From positions 124,001 to 188,000 of the forward strand of contig NZ_NPFW01000017.1 in NCBI RefSeq assembly GCF_002259405.1: a DNA stretch of 64,000 nt, in the 5' to 3' direction. A model generated the notes under the pieces. It worked only from the letters and a program-made list of their open reading frames with translations. It was not told the DNA's origin and ran no database searches. Shown here in pieces: positions 1-8,923 of this stretch. Source of the DNA: Rhodococcus sp. 14-2483-1-2. Its GTDB lineage: Bacteria; Actinomycetota; Actinomycetes; Mycobacteriales; Mycobacteriaceae. Made by a program: the position numbers and the translations under genes. Within the stretch, counting starts at the first letter, position 1. Each line of letters opens with the position of its first letter.

Positions 1-1
1 G

Positions 2-2236
2 ATCGACGCGGCAGCTCGGCGTGCGTCGGCAGCTCTGGCGAAGGCCACCACCGTTCTCGATCTGCAGCGGCGACGTACTCTCGCCGAGGGTCAGCTCGCG
101 CAGTACCGGGAGGGCGAGACGGCACGAGCAGCACGCCGAAGCGAGCTCGCCGATTCCGCGGCCGCAGGGCCGATCGCGGCCACTGCCGCAGACCTCCGCC
201 TGGCACGCCTGGCCACCGACGCCGCCACCTCCGCACTCGCGGCGGCGGAGCGTGCGCTACCGACGACGGCGGAGGGACAACGCTTCCACGCCGCGCTGCA
301 CTGGCCACCCGCGCCGGCGGATCCGTCGGCCGAGCGCACGGTCGTTGCACAGTTCGTGCGTGACTGGACCACCGATGTCGCGCGGTTGCAGTCCCTGCTC
401 GGTCTCGCCCGTGAAGCCGACCGACTCGACGGCACCCTCGCCGATTATCGTGCGCAGCAGCGCACTACCGCAGCGGCGATCGAACGCACCGTGCAATTGC
501 AGGCCTCGATGCCCGAGCAGATCGCCGCGGTCGAATCACGGATGGCACGAGCCGCCTCGGCTGCGGCAGAGTTGCCCGGCCTCGAGGAGCGCTGCAGTCG
601 CGCCCGCGTGGCAGCCGAGTCTGCACTCGAACTGGTACGCAAGCGAGCGACTCTGGCCGAGGCCGAACGTGCCCGAGACACCGCTGGAGCAGCCCACAAC
701 ACGGCCCGGTCGCACCTGCTCGACCTCCGTGAGCGACGCATCGACGGGATGGCTGCCGAGTTGGCGGCGCGTCTGGAAGCGGGCGAGCCCTGTGTCGTGT
801 GCGGATCGGAGGTGCACCCGCATCCCGCTGCACCGTCGACGTCGACGGTGACCAGGGCACAGGAAGACAAGGCCGCCGCTGCAGAACGCAAGGCCGCCGC
901 TGCGCTCGATCACGCGGTCGCGGTTGTCGCTCGAGCGCAACGGGACGTGGATCTGCTGCACGACCGCACCGGTGGGGCCTCCGCTGCGGAGTTGACCCAG
1001 ATGCTCGATGCCGCGACCGCCGCACTGCGGGACGCCCGCGCGCGTGCCGCCGATGTCGAACCGGCAACCGCGGAACTCGATCGCCTGCGGAGCGAATCGG
1101 ACGCGCTGACGGTCACGCTCCACGACCTGGTCGCCTCGCGTGGTGCCGTGGACGAGCGCATCTCGGCCACCGAGGAATCGCTGGCGAAGATGCGTGCGTC
1201 GGTGGCCGAGGAAGTGAACGAGGGCGCGTCGCTGGCAGACCGAATCTCGGAGCGGGAGGCCCTGATCGACGGTGCCCGGCGAATTCAGGAGGCGCGCATC
1301 GCCTGGCTCGACGCCACTGCACGGGCCGATGCACTGGCAGCCGAACTGGACCGACGGGTGGAGGCGTCGAGCTTCGAGTCCGTCGATGCTGCGGCCGGGG
1401 CAGTGCTGGCCGCCGACCGCGTCGAGCAGATCGAGACCGAGCTGCGCACCGCCGAGGAGGCGCGTGCGCATGCGGAGCACGTGTTGCGCGAGCCCGCCAT
1501 CGTCGACGTGGCCGGTCGGCCGCCGGTGGATCTGGGTCCGTTGGAGCAGGCGTGCGCCGAGCTGGAGGACGCGGTCCGGGCGGCCGCCGCGGCGGTGGCG
1601 GAATGTCGAAGGCGCGCAGACGATCTGGAACGGCTGATCGCCGAACTGTTCACCGCGGCCCAGGCCATCGCGCCACAACGTGCCGAATTCGACGAGCTCG
1701 CCAACCTCGCGGACGTGGTGGCAGGCCGGGGGCAGAATGCTCGCAAGATGTCGTTGCGCTCGTACGTCCTCGCGTCGCGCCTCGAGGACGTCGCCGAGTC
1801 CGCCTCCGCGCGGCTGCGTCGAATGTCCTCGGGGCGCTACGAATTCGTGCACTCCGACGAGGCCGGCGTCCGCGGCAAGCGGGGCGGTCTCGGACTGGAC
1901 ATTCGGGACGACTACACCGGCGTCGTGCGCTCGGCCAAGACACTGTCGGGCGGTGAGGCGTTCCTCGCGTCGCTCTCGCTCGCGTTGGGCCTCGCCGATG
2001 TCGTGGCCGCCGAATCCGGCGGTGTCGTCCTCGACACCATGTTCATCGACGAAGGATTCGGCACGCTCGACGCCGACACCCTCGAATCGGTGATGGCGGT
2101 TCTCGACGAACTACGTGCAGGCGGACGCGTCGTCGGCGTCGTCAGTCACGTCGACGAGATGCGTCAGCGCATTCCCAGCCGCCTCCACGTCAAGCGTGAG
2201 CGCACCGGTTCGACGCTTCAGGTCGTTGCGTCCTGA
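2..2236 (+). CDS. sbcC: SbcC-type exonuclease subunit, 5' end outside window
   Basis: This is the C-terminal part of an SMC-like ATPase. The frame is open from the first bases, so the N-terminal half lies upstream. SbcC pairs with the SbcD nuclease to process DNA ends and hairpins. A long Ala/Glu/Arg-rich coiled coil is broken by a CVVC zinc-hook motif (nt 791-802), which separates SbcC/Rad50 from true SMC proteins. The ABC signature LSGGE lies near nt 1942-1956. Walker B (VLDTMFIDEG) follows near nt 2026-2055, and then the D-loop segment. Its last 19 nt overlap the convergent permease gene. sbcD would be expected just upstream, outside the window. Confidence 0.93.
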   Translation: MDAAARRASAALAKATTVLDLQRRRTLAEGQLAQYREGETARAARRSELADSAAAGPIAATAADLRLARLATDAATSALAAAERALPTTAEGQRFHAALHWPPAPADPSAERTVVAQFVRDWTTDVARLQSLLGLAREADRLDGTLADYRAQQRTTAAAIERTVQLQASMPEQIAAVESRMARAASAAAELPGLEERCSRARVAAESALELVRKRATLAEAERARDTAGAAHNTARSHLLDLRERRIDGMAAELAARLEAGEPCVVCGSEVHPHPAAPSTSTVTRAQEDKAAAAERKAAAALDHAVAVVARAQRDVDLLHDRTGGASAAELTQMLDAATAALRDARARAADVEPATAELDRLRSESDALTVTLHDLVASRGAVDERISATEESLAKMRASVAEEVNEGASLADRISEREALIDGARRIQEARIAWLDATARADALAAELDRRVEASSFESVDAAAGAVLAADRVEQIETELRTAEEARAHAEHVLREPAIVDVAGRPPVDLGPLEQACAELEDAVRAAAAAVAECRRRADDLERLIAELFTAAQAIAPQRAEFDELANLADVVAGRGQNARKMSLRSYVLASRLEDVAESASARLRRMSSGRYEFVHSDEAGVRGKRGGLGLDIRDDYTGVVRSAKTLSGGEAFLASLSLALGLADVVAAESGGVVLDTMFIDEGFGTLDADTLESVMAVLDELRAGGRVVGVVSHVDEMRQRIPSRLHVKRERTGSTLQVVAS

Positions 2237-3459
2237 CCTGAAGCCTGCTTGTCCGACTTCGACTCGTCCTCGTCGTCGAGGCCGGCCTGTTCGTCGGTCA
2301 GTCCCTCGGGCGGCGGGATTTCGTCTTCGAGTTCGTCCTGATCCGGTTCGTTCGAGCGCGCGTCGATCTGCTCGGACAGGTACCTGATCAGCACGGCGGC
2401 AACCGCGGCAGCCGGGACGGCGAGGAACGCGCCGATGATGCCGAACAACGAGCTGCCGGCCGTCACGGCGAGCAGCACGATCGCCGGATGCAGGTTCATG
2501 CTGCGACTCTGCAGAATGGGCTGCAGCACATTGCCTTCCAACTGCTGCACCGCGACGATGATGGCGAGCACGATCAGCGCCGTGGTGAGCCCGTTCGCGA
2601 CCAGGGCCACGAGGACGGCGAGTGCGCCCGCGACGAACGCGCCGACGATCGGAATGAAGCCACCGATGAACGTCAGGGTCGCCAGTACCAGGGCCAGCGG
2701 AACGCCGAGAATGACCAGTCCGAGACCGATGAAAAATGCATCGATGAAACTGACGATGGCCTGAGTTCGGATGAATCCGCCGAGGGTCCCCCACATCCGC
2801 GAGAGCACCTCGCCCAGATGGGTTCCGGCGCGGCCGCCGGAGAACCCGTGCAGCCACGGCAGGAACTTCGGTCCGTCCTTGACGAAGAAGAACGTCAGCA
2901 CCAACACCAGCGCCAGGGTGACCAGCAGCGAGCCTGCGGCGGATACGCCGGTGAACACGCCGGTGGCGATGACCTCGCCGCTGTCCTGTAGACGCGACAC
3001 GATCGCCGACACGGCCGAGTCGATCTGGTCGTCGCCGATGTTCAGCGGCGGTCCCTTCAACCAGTCCTGTACCTGCGCGATACCGCCCGATGCCTGGTCG
3101 ACCAACTCCGGTGCCTGCTCGGCGACCGACGGAACGATCAAGGTGATGATGCCGCCGATGACGACGAAGAACACCACGAGCGATACCGACGCGGCCAGGG
3201 CGGGCGGAGATCCCAGACGCATCATCAGCTTCGCCGGCGGCCACAGCACTGTCGCGACGATCACGGCGAGCAGGACCGGCAGCAGGATCACCCAGAGGTG
3301 CCCGATCAGCCAGCCCAACACCCACGCCCCGGCTGCGATCGAGATGAGGATCAGCGACCACTTGGCCAGCCACAGGCCGCCGACCCCGATGAGGTCACCA
3401 CGATCACTGCCGGACGTCTTGGACTTCGACGTACTACCGGGCACTGCCGATTCGGTCAC
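2218..3459 (-). CDS. AI-2E family transporter (PerM/TqsA-like permease)
   Basis: A polytopic inner-membrane protein of 413 aa with about eight hydrophobic segments and the conserved central block of the AI-2E exporter family. Some members export autoinducer-2 and others act as ion/H+ antiporters, so the substrate here is unknown. The C-terminal tail is strongly acidic and polar (Glu/Asp-rich, then Lys/Ser). I chose the GTG at 3459 because GAGGAAG lies about 6 nt upstream; an ATG 25 codons earlier has no such site and would add a polar leader. The 3' end overlaps sbcC by 19 nt in convergent orientation. Confidence 0.88.
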   Translation of the reverse strand: MTESAVPGSTSKSKTSGSDRGDLIGVGGLWLAKWSLILISIAAGAWVLGWLIGHLWVILLPVLLAVIVATVLWPPAKLMMRLGSPPALAASVSLVVFFVVIGGIITLIVPSVAEQAPELVDQASGGIAQVQDWLKGPPLNIGDDQIDSAVSAIVSRLQDSGEVIATGVFTGVSAAGSLLVTLALVLVLTFFFVKDGPKFLPWLHGFSGGRAGTHLGEVLSRMWGTLGGFIRTQAIVSFIDAFFIGLGLVILGVPLALVLATLTFIGGFIPIVGAFVAGALAVLVALVANGLTTALIVLAIIVAVQQLEGNVLQPILQSRSMNLHPAIVLLAVTAGSSLFGIIGAFLAVPAAAVAAVLIRYLSEQIDARSNEPDQDELEDEIPPPEGLTDEQAGLDDEDESKSDKQASGQDATT

Positions 3460-3555
3460 TGTGGCTTCCTCACATTCGGCGGATGGCGGATCGTGAAGAA
3501 CCATAACGTCTCGGCCTGCCCAGCTGTGTGCCACCGCCGTCCAAGGCGAGGCCGG

Positions 3556-4053
3556 TCAGGCCGCCTCGTGTGCCAACAGCCATTCCTTGACGGGCAGTCC
3601 CCAGCGGAAACCGCCGAGAGCCCCGCCGATTCGAACCACCCGGTGGCACGGCACGAACAGCGCGGCAGCGTTGCGAGCGCATGCCGACGCAGCACCGCGG
3701 ATGGCTGCCGGTCTGCCGGACAGTTCGGCGAACTGGGAGTAGGTCACCGGCGCACCGGGTTCGACGGTGCGCAGGACGCCCCAGGCATGCATGAGAAATT
3801 CGCCGGATCGTTGCGCGACGGCAACGGAGTCGATGACGGTCAGCTCACCGCGGTGATAGTTCTCGACGGCGCGCGTCACATCGCCGAGATCGGCCGCGGT
3901 GCGCACGCTGTCGGGTCGCATCGTCGGGTGGATCAGGACGCGGAGTTCTTCGACGTCGGCGGTCCAGCCGGACGCGAGCACGCGCTGATCGGCGTCGACG
4001 ATGGTGCTGAACGGCCCGATCGGGGTGTCCTGGGTGGCGGCGGTGGCTGTCAT
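3556..4053 (-). CDS. ogt: Methylated-DNA-[protein]-cysteine S-methyltransferase
   Basis: A 165-aa suicide repair protein that removes alkyl groups from O6-alkylguanine. The active-site PCHRV motif carries the acceptor Cys at residue 136, followed by a GGFRWGLPVKEWLL tail typical of Ogt/MGMT. The start codon overlaps the stop of the upstream Ada-AlkA gene in an ATGA arrangement, so the two are almost certainly co-translated. The upstream protein holds the Ada sensor and glycosylase but no methyltransferase domain, and this gene supplies that activity. A more distal ATG at 4110 is less likely because it lies inside the upstream gene. Confidence 0.93.
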   Translation of the reverse strand: MTATAATQDTPIGPFSTIVDADQRVLASGWTADVEELRVLIHPTMRPDSVRTAADLGDVTRAVENYHRGELTVIDSVAVAQRSGEFLMHAWGVLRTVEPGAPVTYSQFAELSGRPAAIRGAASACARNAAALFVPCHRVVRIGGALGGFRWGLPVKEWLLAHEAA

Positions 4054-5516
4054 GGCTGTCTTCTTTCCAGTGCGGTGACCCACAGGTGCATCGAGACGTA
4101 CGAACGCCACGGAGCCCAGCGGGCGGAATCGTTCAACGAGATGCCGAGTGCCTGAGCACCTTGGCGGACGACGAGATCGGTATCGAGCAGAACATCGGGA
4201 TCACCGAGCAGGCGCATCACGACGTACCGGGCGGTCCAGGGTCCGATTCCTTTGAGCGCGAGCAGTTCTCGCTCCAGTTCCGGCCCTTCCCGCGCGGGAT
4301 GCAGCACGACGGTTCCCGACGCGATGGCGTCGGCGACGCGGATGACGGTCTGCACACGGGCGGCCGGTCCGGTGAGTACCTCGTGGCCCCGTTCGGCAAT
4401 CACGGCCGGTTCGGGAAACAATCTGGTGACGGTGTCGTTGCCGAGATCGACCGGTGCACCGAGAGCGTCGACGAGCCGGGCGGTGTGGGTGGCCGCAGCC
4501 TTCAGCGAGATCTGCTGCCCGATCACCGTGCGCAGCAACATCTCTGCGCCGTCGACCACTCCGAGGGCGCGGATGCCCGGGTGGGCGTCGACGCTCGGTG
4601 CCAACTGCGGGTCCGAGCGCAGTGCGTCGTCGACGGCGAGTGGGTCGGCGTCGAGATCGAGCAGGTGGCGGATTCGGGCGACGGCAGGGGCCAGGTCTCT
4701 CATGTCCTGCAATGTCACTGCCGCGCTGACGAATCCGTCCATCACCCGTAGTGCCACGAGTCCGGCTGCGTGCGGCAGTCGCAGGGATCGCACGTATTCG
4801 CCGTCCTCGGCGAAGAACTCGATGCCCTCGACCACGTGGCCCCGAAGGAACCACTCGATCCAGCCGCGGTCCAGCGGCGGTCGGTACGGCAATCGCAGAG
4901 TGACGGTTCCGCCCGCGGTCGGCACGGCGGTGCGGTGTGCTTCTCGACGCAATGTCGACGGGTCGACTGCGAAGACTTCCTTGATGGTGTCGTTGAATTG
5001 CCGGACGCTGGAGAAGCCGGCCGCGAAGGCGATGTCGGCCATCGACATGTCGGTGGTCTGAATCAGCGTGCGGGCGGTGTGAGCGCGGTGCGCGCGGGCC
5101 AGGGCGAGCGGTCCTGCACCGACCTCGGCCGTGAGCACGCGGGTCAGCTGCCGGGTCGAGTAGCCGAGGGTGCTGGCGAGGCCGTCGACGCCACCGCGTT
5201 CGACGGCTCCGTCGGAGATCAGTCGCATGGCGCGAGAACTGAGGTCCGAGTGGATGTTCCAGCGTGGGGAACCGGGGGTGGCGTCGGGCTGGCAGCGGCG
5301 GCAGGCGCGGTAGCCGGATTGTTGGGCCGCCGCTGCGGTGGCCAGAAACGAGACGTTGCCCGGCTTGGGGGTGCGGGCCGGGCAGGAGGGCCGGCAGTAG
5401 ATGCCGGTGGTGGAGACGGCGGTGAAGAACTGGCCGTCGAACCGTGCGTCGCGCGAGGAGACCGCGCGATAACACCGATCGAAGTCCAGTTCTTGCACCT
5501 GCCGTTCGCTGCTCAT
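4050..5516 (-). CDS. alkA: Ada-type regulator fused to AlkA DNA-3-methyladenine glycosylase
   Basis: A 488-aa fusion. Residues 10-80 form the Ada metal-binding domain with its four cysteines (C41, C45, C72, C75); one of these accepts methyl groups from phosphotriesters in E. coli Ada. Residues about 90-190 are an AraC-type helix-turn-helix. Residues about 200-488 are the AlkA N-terminal domain and the helix-hairpin-helix glycosylase fold (LKGIGPWTARYV, with the downstream DTD likely carrying the catalytic Asp). One polypeptide therefore senses alkylation, activates transcription and excises alkylated bases. The downstream ogt overlaps by 4 nt. Autoregulation is expected from the family; I did not recognise an operator. 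Confidence 0.93.
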   Translation of the reverse strand: MSSERQVQELDFDRCYRAVSSRDARFDGQFFTAVSTTGIYCRPSCPARTPKPGNVSFLATAAAAQQSGYRACRRCQPDATPGSPRWNIHSDLSSRAMRLISDGAVERGGVDGLASTLGYSTRQLTRVLTAEVGAGPLALARAHRAHTARTLIQTTDMSMADIAFAAGFSSVRQFNDTIKEVFAVDPSTLRREAHRTAVPTAGGTVTLRLPYRPPLDRGWIEWFLRGHVVEGIEFFAEDGEYVRSLRLPHAAGLVALRVMDGFVSAAVTLQDMRDLAPAVARIRHLLDLDADPLAVDDALRSDPQLAPSVDAHPGIRALGVVDGAEMLLRTVIGQQISLKAAATHTARLVDALGAPVDLGNDTVTRLFPEPAVIAERGHEVLTGPAARVQTVIRVADAIASGTVVLHPAREGPELERELLALKGIGPWTARYVVMRLLGDPDVLLDTDLVVRQGAQALGISLNDSARWAPWRSYVSMHLWVTALERRQP

Positions 5517-5573
5517 GCACCTACTGTGTCAGCGCGGACGCGTCGGTGCTAGCGGAAATCGGACATCACCGTG

Positions 5574-5744
5574 TCAGCAGCAGCGTGCCCCCGGGTTTCG
5601 GTCCGCCTCCGCGTGCCGGTCCTTCCAGTACTGCCGCACGGTCGGTGGTTCCTGGCCCGGGTGGTGGCGGGCCAGATGGGCGACGTAGCGGTCGTAATCG
5701 TGGTCGCCCATCACCGAGGTGATCCACCACCACAGGCCCCGCAT
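5574..5744 (-). CDS. YbdD/YjiX family small protein
   Basis: A 56-aa protein starting at the ATG directly after the cstA stop (TAGATG). It reads MRGLWWWITSVMGDHDYDRY, then a basic PTVRQYWKDRH block, which is the hallmark of the YbdD/YjiX family found beside CstA/BtsT peptide and pyruvate transporters. In E. coli the partner small protein is needed for transport by its CstA-family carrier. The C-terminus ends in Cys-Cys. It is clearly an operon partner of cstA. Confidence 0.85.
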   Translation of the reverse strand: MRGLWWWITSVMGDHDYDRYVAHLARHHPGQEPPTVRQYWKDRHAEADRNPGARCC

Positions 5745-8018
5745 CTAGTGCGCCGATCCGGGGCGACGGACGGTGCCCGCCTCGATCAGCTCGTCCCATT
5801 CGGCCTGGATCTTCTTCTCGGCCGGGGTGAGAACGAAACCGGTGGGGCCGAAGATCTTCGACGGCACCTCGGGCTCCTCGTTGTCGGGCAGGGTATCTCC
5901 TCGAACTGCCTTGATGCACACCCACACTCCGGCGAACACGACGACCAGGACGAGCACCGCGAAGATGATCGACAGCGTGCCCTGAATGAAGGTGTTGCGG
6001 ATGACGGCGTCGATGGCCTCGGGTGTCTTGGCGCTGCCGAATTCGGTGAGCCCCTGCGCCTTGGCGTCGCGGAACTGCGAGTGCTGAGTCCAGTAGCCGA
6101 TGGCCGGGACGGAGGAGAAGATCTTCTGGTACGACGCCGTCATGGTGACGATGAGGTCCCACGCCAGCGGAACCCCGGGAATCCAGGCCCACTTGTAGAG
6201 GCCACGCTTGACGACGATGACCATCACCACCGTCAACGCGATGGCGGCGAGAAGCTGGTTGGCGATACCGAACAGCGGGAACAGGGTGTTGATGCCGCCC
6301 AGCGGGTCGGTGACGCCCATGAGAAGGATTGCGCCCCAGGCTGCGACCACGATCAGCGAGCAGATCCAGGCACCGGGGCGCCACGACGGATCCTTGAACT
6401 TCTTGGCCGAGGCTCCGGGCAGGTTGCCGATGCTGTCGGAGAGCATGAAGCGTGCGACGCGGGTGCCTGCGTCGACCGTGGTGAGGATGAACAGTGCCTC
6501 GAACATGATCGCGAAGTGGTACCAGAACGACTTGAGTGATTCGCCGCCGAACACCTGGTGCAGTACCTCGGACATGCCGAACGCGAGTGTCGGTGCGCCG
6601 CCGGTGCGGGAGATGATCGATTCCTCACCCACATCGGTTGCGGCCTGGCTCAGTTCGGCGGGGGTGATGTCGCCGCCGCTCAGTCCCAGTCCGTTGACGT
6701 AGGTCGCTGCGGTCTCGGGAGTGCCGCCGGTCAGGGTGGCGGGGGCATTCAGTGCGAAGTAGATGTGCTGATCGAGGACACATGCGGTGATCAGAGCCAT
6801 GATGGCGACGAACGACTCGGTGAGCATGCCGCCGTAGCCGATCATGCGCATCTGCTTTTCCTTCTCGAGCAACTTCGGCGTGGTGCCGGAGGAGATCAGA
6901 GCGTGGAAGCCGGACAGTGCACCGCAGGCGATGGTGATGAACAGGAACGGGAACAGCGATCCCGCGAACGCCGGTCCGTTGCCTTCGGTGGCGAAGGTTG
7001 TCATCGCAGGCATCTGGATTTCGGGGCGTGCGATGAGAATGCCGACGGCCAGCAGAGCGATGGTGCCGACCTTCATGAACGTCGACAGGTAGTCGCGAGG
7101 TGCCAGCAGCAACCACACCGGCAGGATGCAGGCGAGCAGGCCGTAGCCGATCAGCAGCCACGCGACGGTCACCTTGGAGAGGGTGAACCAATCGGTGCCC
7201 CAGTCGGTTTCGGCAACCCAGCCGCCGGCGACGATGGCGAGCAGGAGCAGTACGACGCCGATGAGCGAGACCTCGGTGACGTTGCCCGGTCGCAGGAAGC
7301 GCAGGTAGACGCCCATGAAGAGTGCGATCGGAATGGTCAGTGCAATGGAGAAGACGCCCCACGGGCTTTCGGCGAGTGCGTTGACGACGACGAGCGCGAG
7401 CACCGCGATGAGGATGATCATGATGACGAACACCGCGACCAGAGCGGCGGTGCCGCCGACGACGCCGAGTTCGTCGCGGGCCATCTGGCCGAGGCTGCGG
7501 CCGTGCCGACGCGTCGAGATCCACAGCACCAGGAAGTCCTGTACGGCACCGGCGAACACGACGCCGATGATGATCCACATGGTGCCGGGCAGGTAGCCCA
7601 TCTGAGCGGCGAGGACGGGTCCGACGAGCGGGCCTGCTCCGGCGATCGCGGCGAAGTGGTGGCCGAACAGCACCCGACGGTCCGTCGGCATGTAGTCCTT
7701 GCCGTTTTCCAGGATCTCGGCCGGTGTCGCTCTGTCGTCGCGTGGGAAGACGATCTTGCGTTCGATCAGCCTGGCGTAGAAGCGAAAAGCGAAGATGTAC
7801 GTACACACCGCGGCGATGACGAACCAGACGGCGTTGGGGTTCTCTCCGCGGACGATTGCGATGATCGTCCACGCGACACCGCCGAGTAGGCCGATGGCAA
7901 CGAGCATCAGACGCTTGATCGGCGTCATGGGATGAGAGTCGACGACCCCGACGGGTGGGAGGTCGGGGTCGGTCTTCAGCAATTCGACGTGTGGATCGTC
8001 GGGCGCTTTCAATGACAT
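5745..8018 (-). CDS. cstA: Carbon starvation protein CstA (pyruvate/peptide transporter family)
   Basis: A large polytopic membrane protein of about 757 aa with many hydrophobic segments and conserved CstA blocks (GHHFAAIAGAGPLVGPVLAA; a central SGFHALISSGTTPK). Family members import pyruvate or peptides under nutrient stress. I favour the ATG at 8018 because GGAG lies about 8 nt upstream; an ATG at 8033 would add five residues and lacks a clear ribosome site. ybdD follows with no gap. The actinobacterial members are longer at the N-terminus than E. coli CstA, and this one has about 35 extra polar residues before the first membrane segment. Confidence 0.94.
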   Translation of the reverse strand: MSLKAPDDPHVELLKTDPDLPPVGVVDSHPMTPIKRLMLVAIGLLGGVAWTIIAIVRGENPNAVWFVIAAVCTYIFAFRFYARLIERKIVFPRDDRATPAEILENGKDYMPTDRRVLFGHHFAAIAGAGPLVGPVLAAQMGYLPGTMWIIIGVVFAGAVQDFLVLWISTRRHGRSLGQMARDELGVVGGTAALVAVFVIMIILIAVLALVVVNALAESPWGVFSIALTIPIALFMGVYLRFLRPGNVTEVSLIGVVLLLLAIVAGGWVAETDWGTDWFTLSKVTVAWLLIGYGLLACILPVWLLLAPRDYLSTFMKVGTIALLAVGILIARPEIQMPAMTTFATEGNGPAFAGSLFPFLFITIACGALSGFHALISSGTTPKLLEKEKQMRMIGYGGMLTESFVAIMALITACVLDQHIYFALNAPATLTGGTPETAATYVNGLGLSGGDITPAELSQAATDVGEESIISRTGGAPTLAFGMSEVLHQVFGGESLKSFWYHFAIMFEALFILTTVDAGTRVARFMLSDSIGNLPGASAKKFKDPSWRPGAWICSLIVVAAWGAILLMGVTDPLGGINTLFPLFGIANQLLAAIALTVVMVIVVKRGLYKWAWIPGVPLAWDLIVTMTASYQKIFSSVPAIGYWTQHSQFRDAKAQGLTEFGSAKTPEAIDAVIRNTFIQGTLSIIFAVLVLVVVFAGVWVCIKAVRGDTLPDNEEPEVPSKIFGPTGFVLTPAEKKIQAEWDELIEAGTVRRPGSAH

Positions 8019-8177
8019 GTGTGGGGTCTCCATGCTCGCAGTTTGTGACTGCGATCACCCTATGTGCGCGGCGGGTGTGCGTCCTCGAATCGGCACATCG
8101 TCGTGCGCCCGGCGGTCGCTGGAGTGCGACGAACGGGATGCGGTGATTCGAAGCCGCCTCGTCTTCTGCGTGCCGGA

Positions 8178-8819
8178 TCAGCGGTCGAGCGCCGAGGCGG
8201 CAATGGTTCCGTCGATCTGGGCGGTGATCGCGGCTCGCAGGTCGAATGCCGCGGAATGATCCGCCCATCGCGGCAGCAGGCCGGCAACGGTCGGTGCAAC
8301 CGTTGCGACGGCAGTGGGGTCGACCTTCTCGAACCACGAGCGTTCGTCGTCGGGGCGTCTGTCGAGCTCGGCCTGCCACATCAGTTCTGAGGTCGCGAGG
8401 TACCACGTCGACCGCCAGAGCGACAGTGCTCGCAGCTCGGTCATGCCGGTTTCGAGCGCCGCGGCAAGAAAGCGATCGGCCAGCGCGAGAGCAGGTGTGC
8501 CGACGGTTGTTCCGGTCCGGAGGATGGGCACGATCCACGAGATGGATGAGAGTTGCCGGTGCATGTCCATGACGATCTCGACCATGCGTTCGCGCGGCGA
8601 CCCCGTGGGTGTGGCCCATTCGATCTCGTTCGCGATGTCGGTGAGTACCAATGACAGGAGTTCGGATTTGTTGGCCACGTGGTAGTAGAGCGTCATCGGC
8701 TTGGATCCGAGTTCGAGTGCGAGGCGTCGCATGCTCAGCCCTGCGACACCGTCGCGTTCGAGCATCCTGCGTGCTGCCGAGACGATGGCTGCCCGGTCGA
8801 CGGTGCTGTTCGCGGGCAT
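8178..8819 (-). CDS. TetR family transcriptional repressor
   Basis: A 213-aa protein. Residues 7-55 form the TetR helix-turn-helix (AAIVSAARRMLERDGVAGLS, then MRRLALELGSKPMTLYYHV), and the C-terminal domain resembles the TetR-class ligand-binding fold (TetR_C). An AGGTG site lies about 7 nt upstream of the ATG. It is divergent from a DHA2 drug exporter, and the 104-bp gap holds two identical 14-bp palindromes. The simplest reading is a local repressor of the exporter and of itself, released by an exported compound. Confidence 0.92.
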   Translation of the reverse strand: MPANSTVDRAAIVSAARRMLERDGVAGLSMRRLALELGSKPMTLYYHVANKSELLSLVLTDIANEIEWATPTGSPRERMVEIVMDMHRQLSSISWIVPILRTGTTVGTPALALADRFLAAALETGMTELRALSLWRSTWYLATSELMWQAELDRRPDDERSWFEKVDPTAVATVAPTVAGLLPRWADHSAAFDLRAAITAQIDGTIAASALDR

Positions 8820-8873
8820 CGGTTCACCTGCTTGTCGTAGCTCTTGTAGTTCAGGGGTGAGCCTACTACCGTC

Positions 8874-8905
8874 TCGTACGCGTACGAACTTTCGTACGCG
8901 TACGA
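8874..8905. promoter_or_regulatory. Tandem palindromic operator for the TetR/MFS pair
   Basis: Two copies of the perfect 14-bp palindrome TCGTACGCGTACGA lie at 8874-8887 and 8892-8905, 18 bp centre to centre, so two dimers could bind on nearly the same helix face about 1.7 turns apart. They sit between the divergent tetR and exporter starts, 18 bp upstream of the exporter ATG. Paired palindromes are typical of QacR/TetR-like operators. The assignment to this TetR is inference from position. Confidence 0.85.
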
Positions 8906-8923
8906 CATTGGAAAGGCTCGATC

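Noticed and set aside
5571-6539. A plus-strand 322-codon frame opposite the end of cstA.
   Set aside because: It is antisense to cstA and YbdD, both of which have clear family sequence; the frame is rich in random polar residues.
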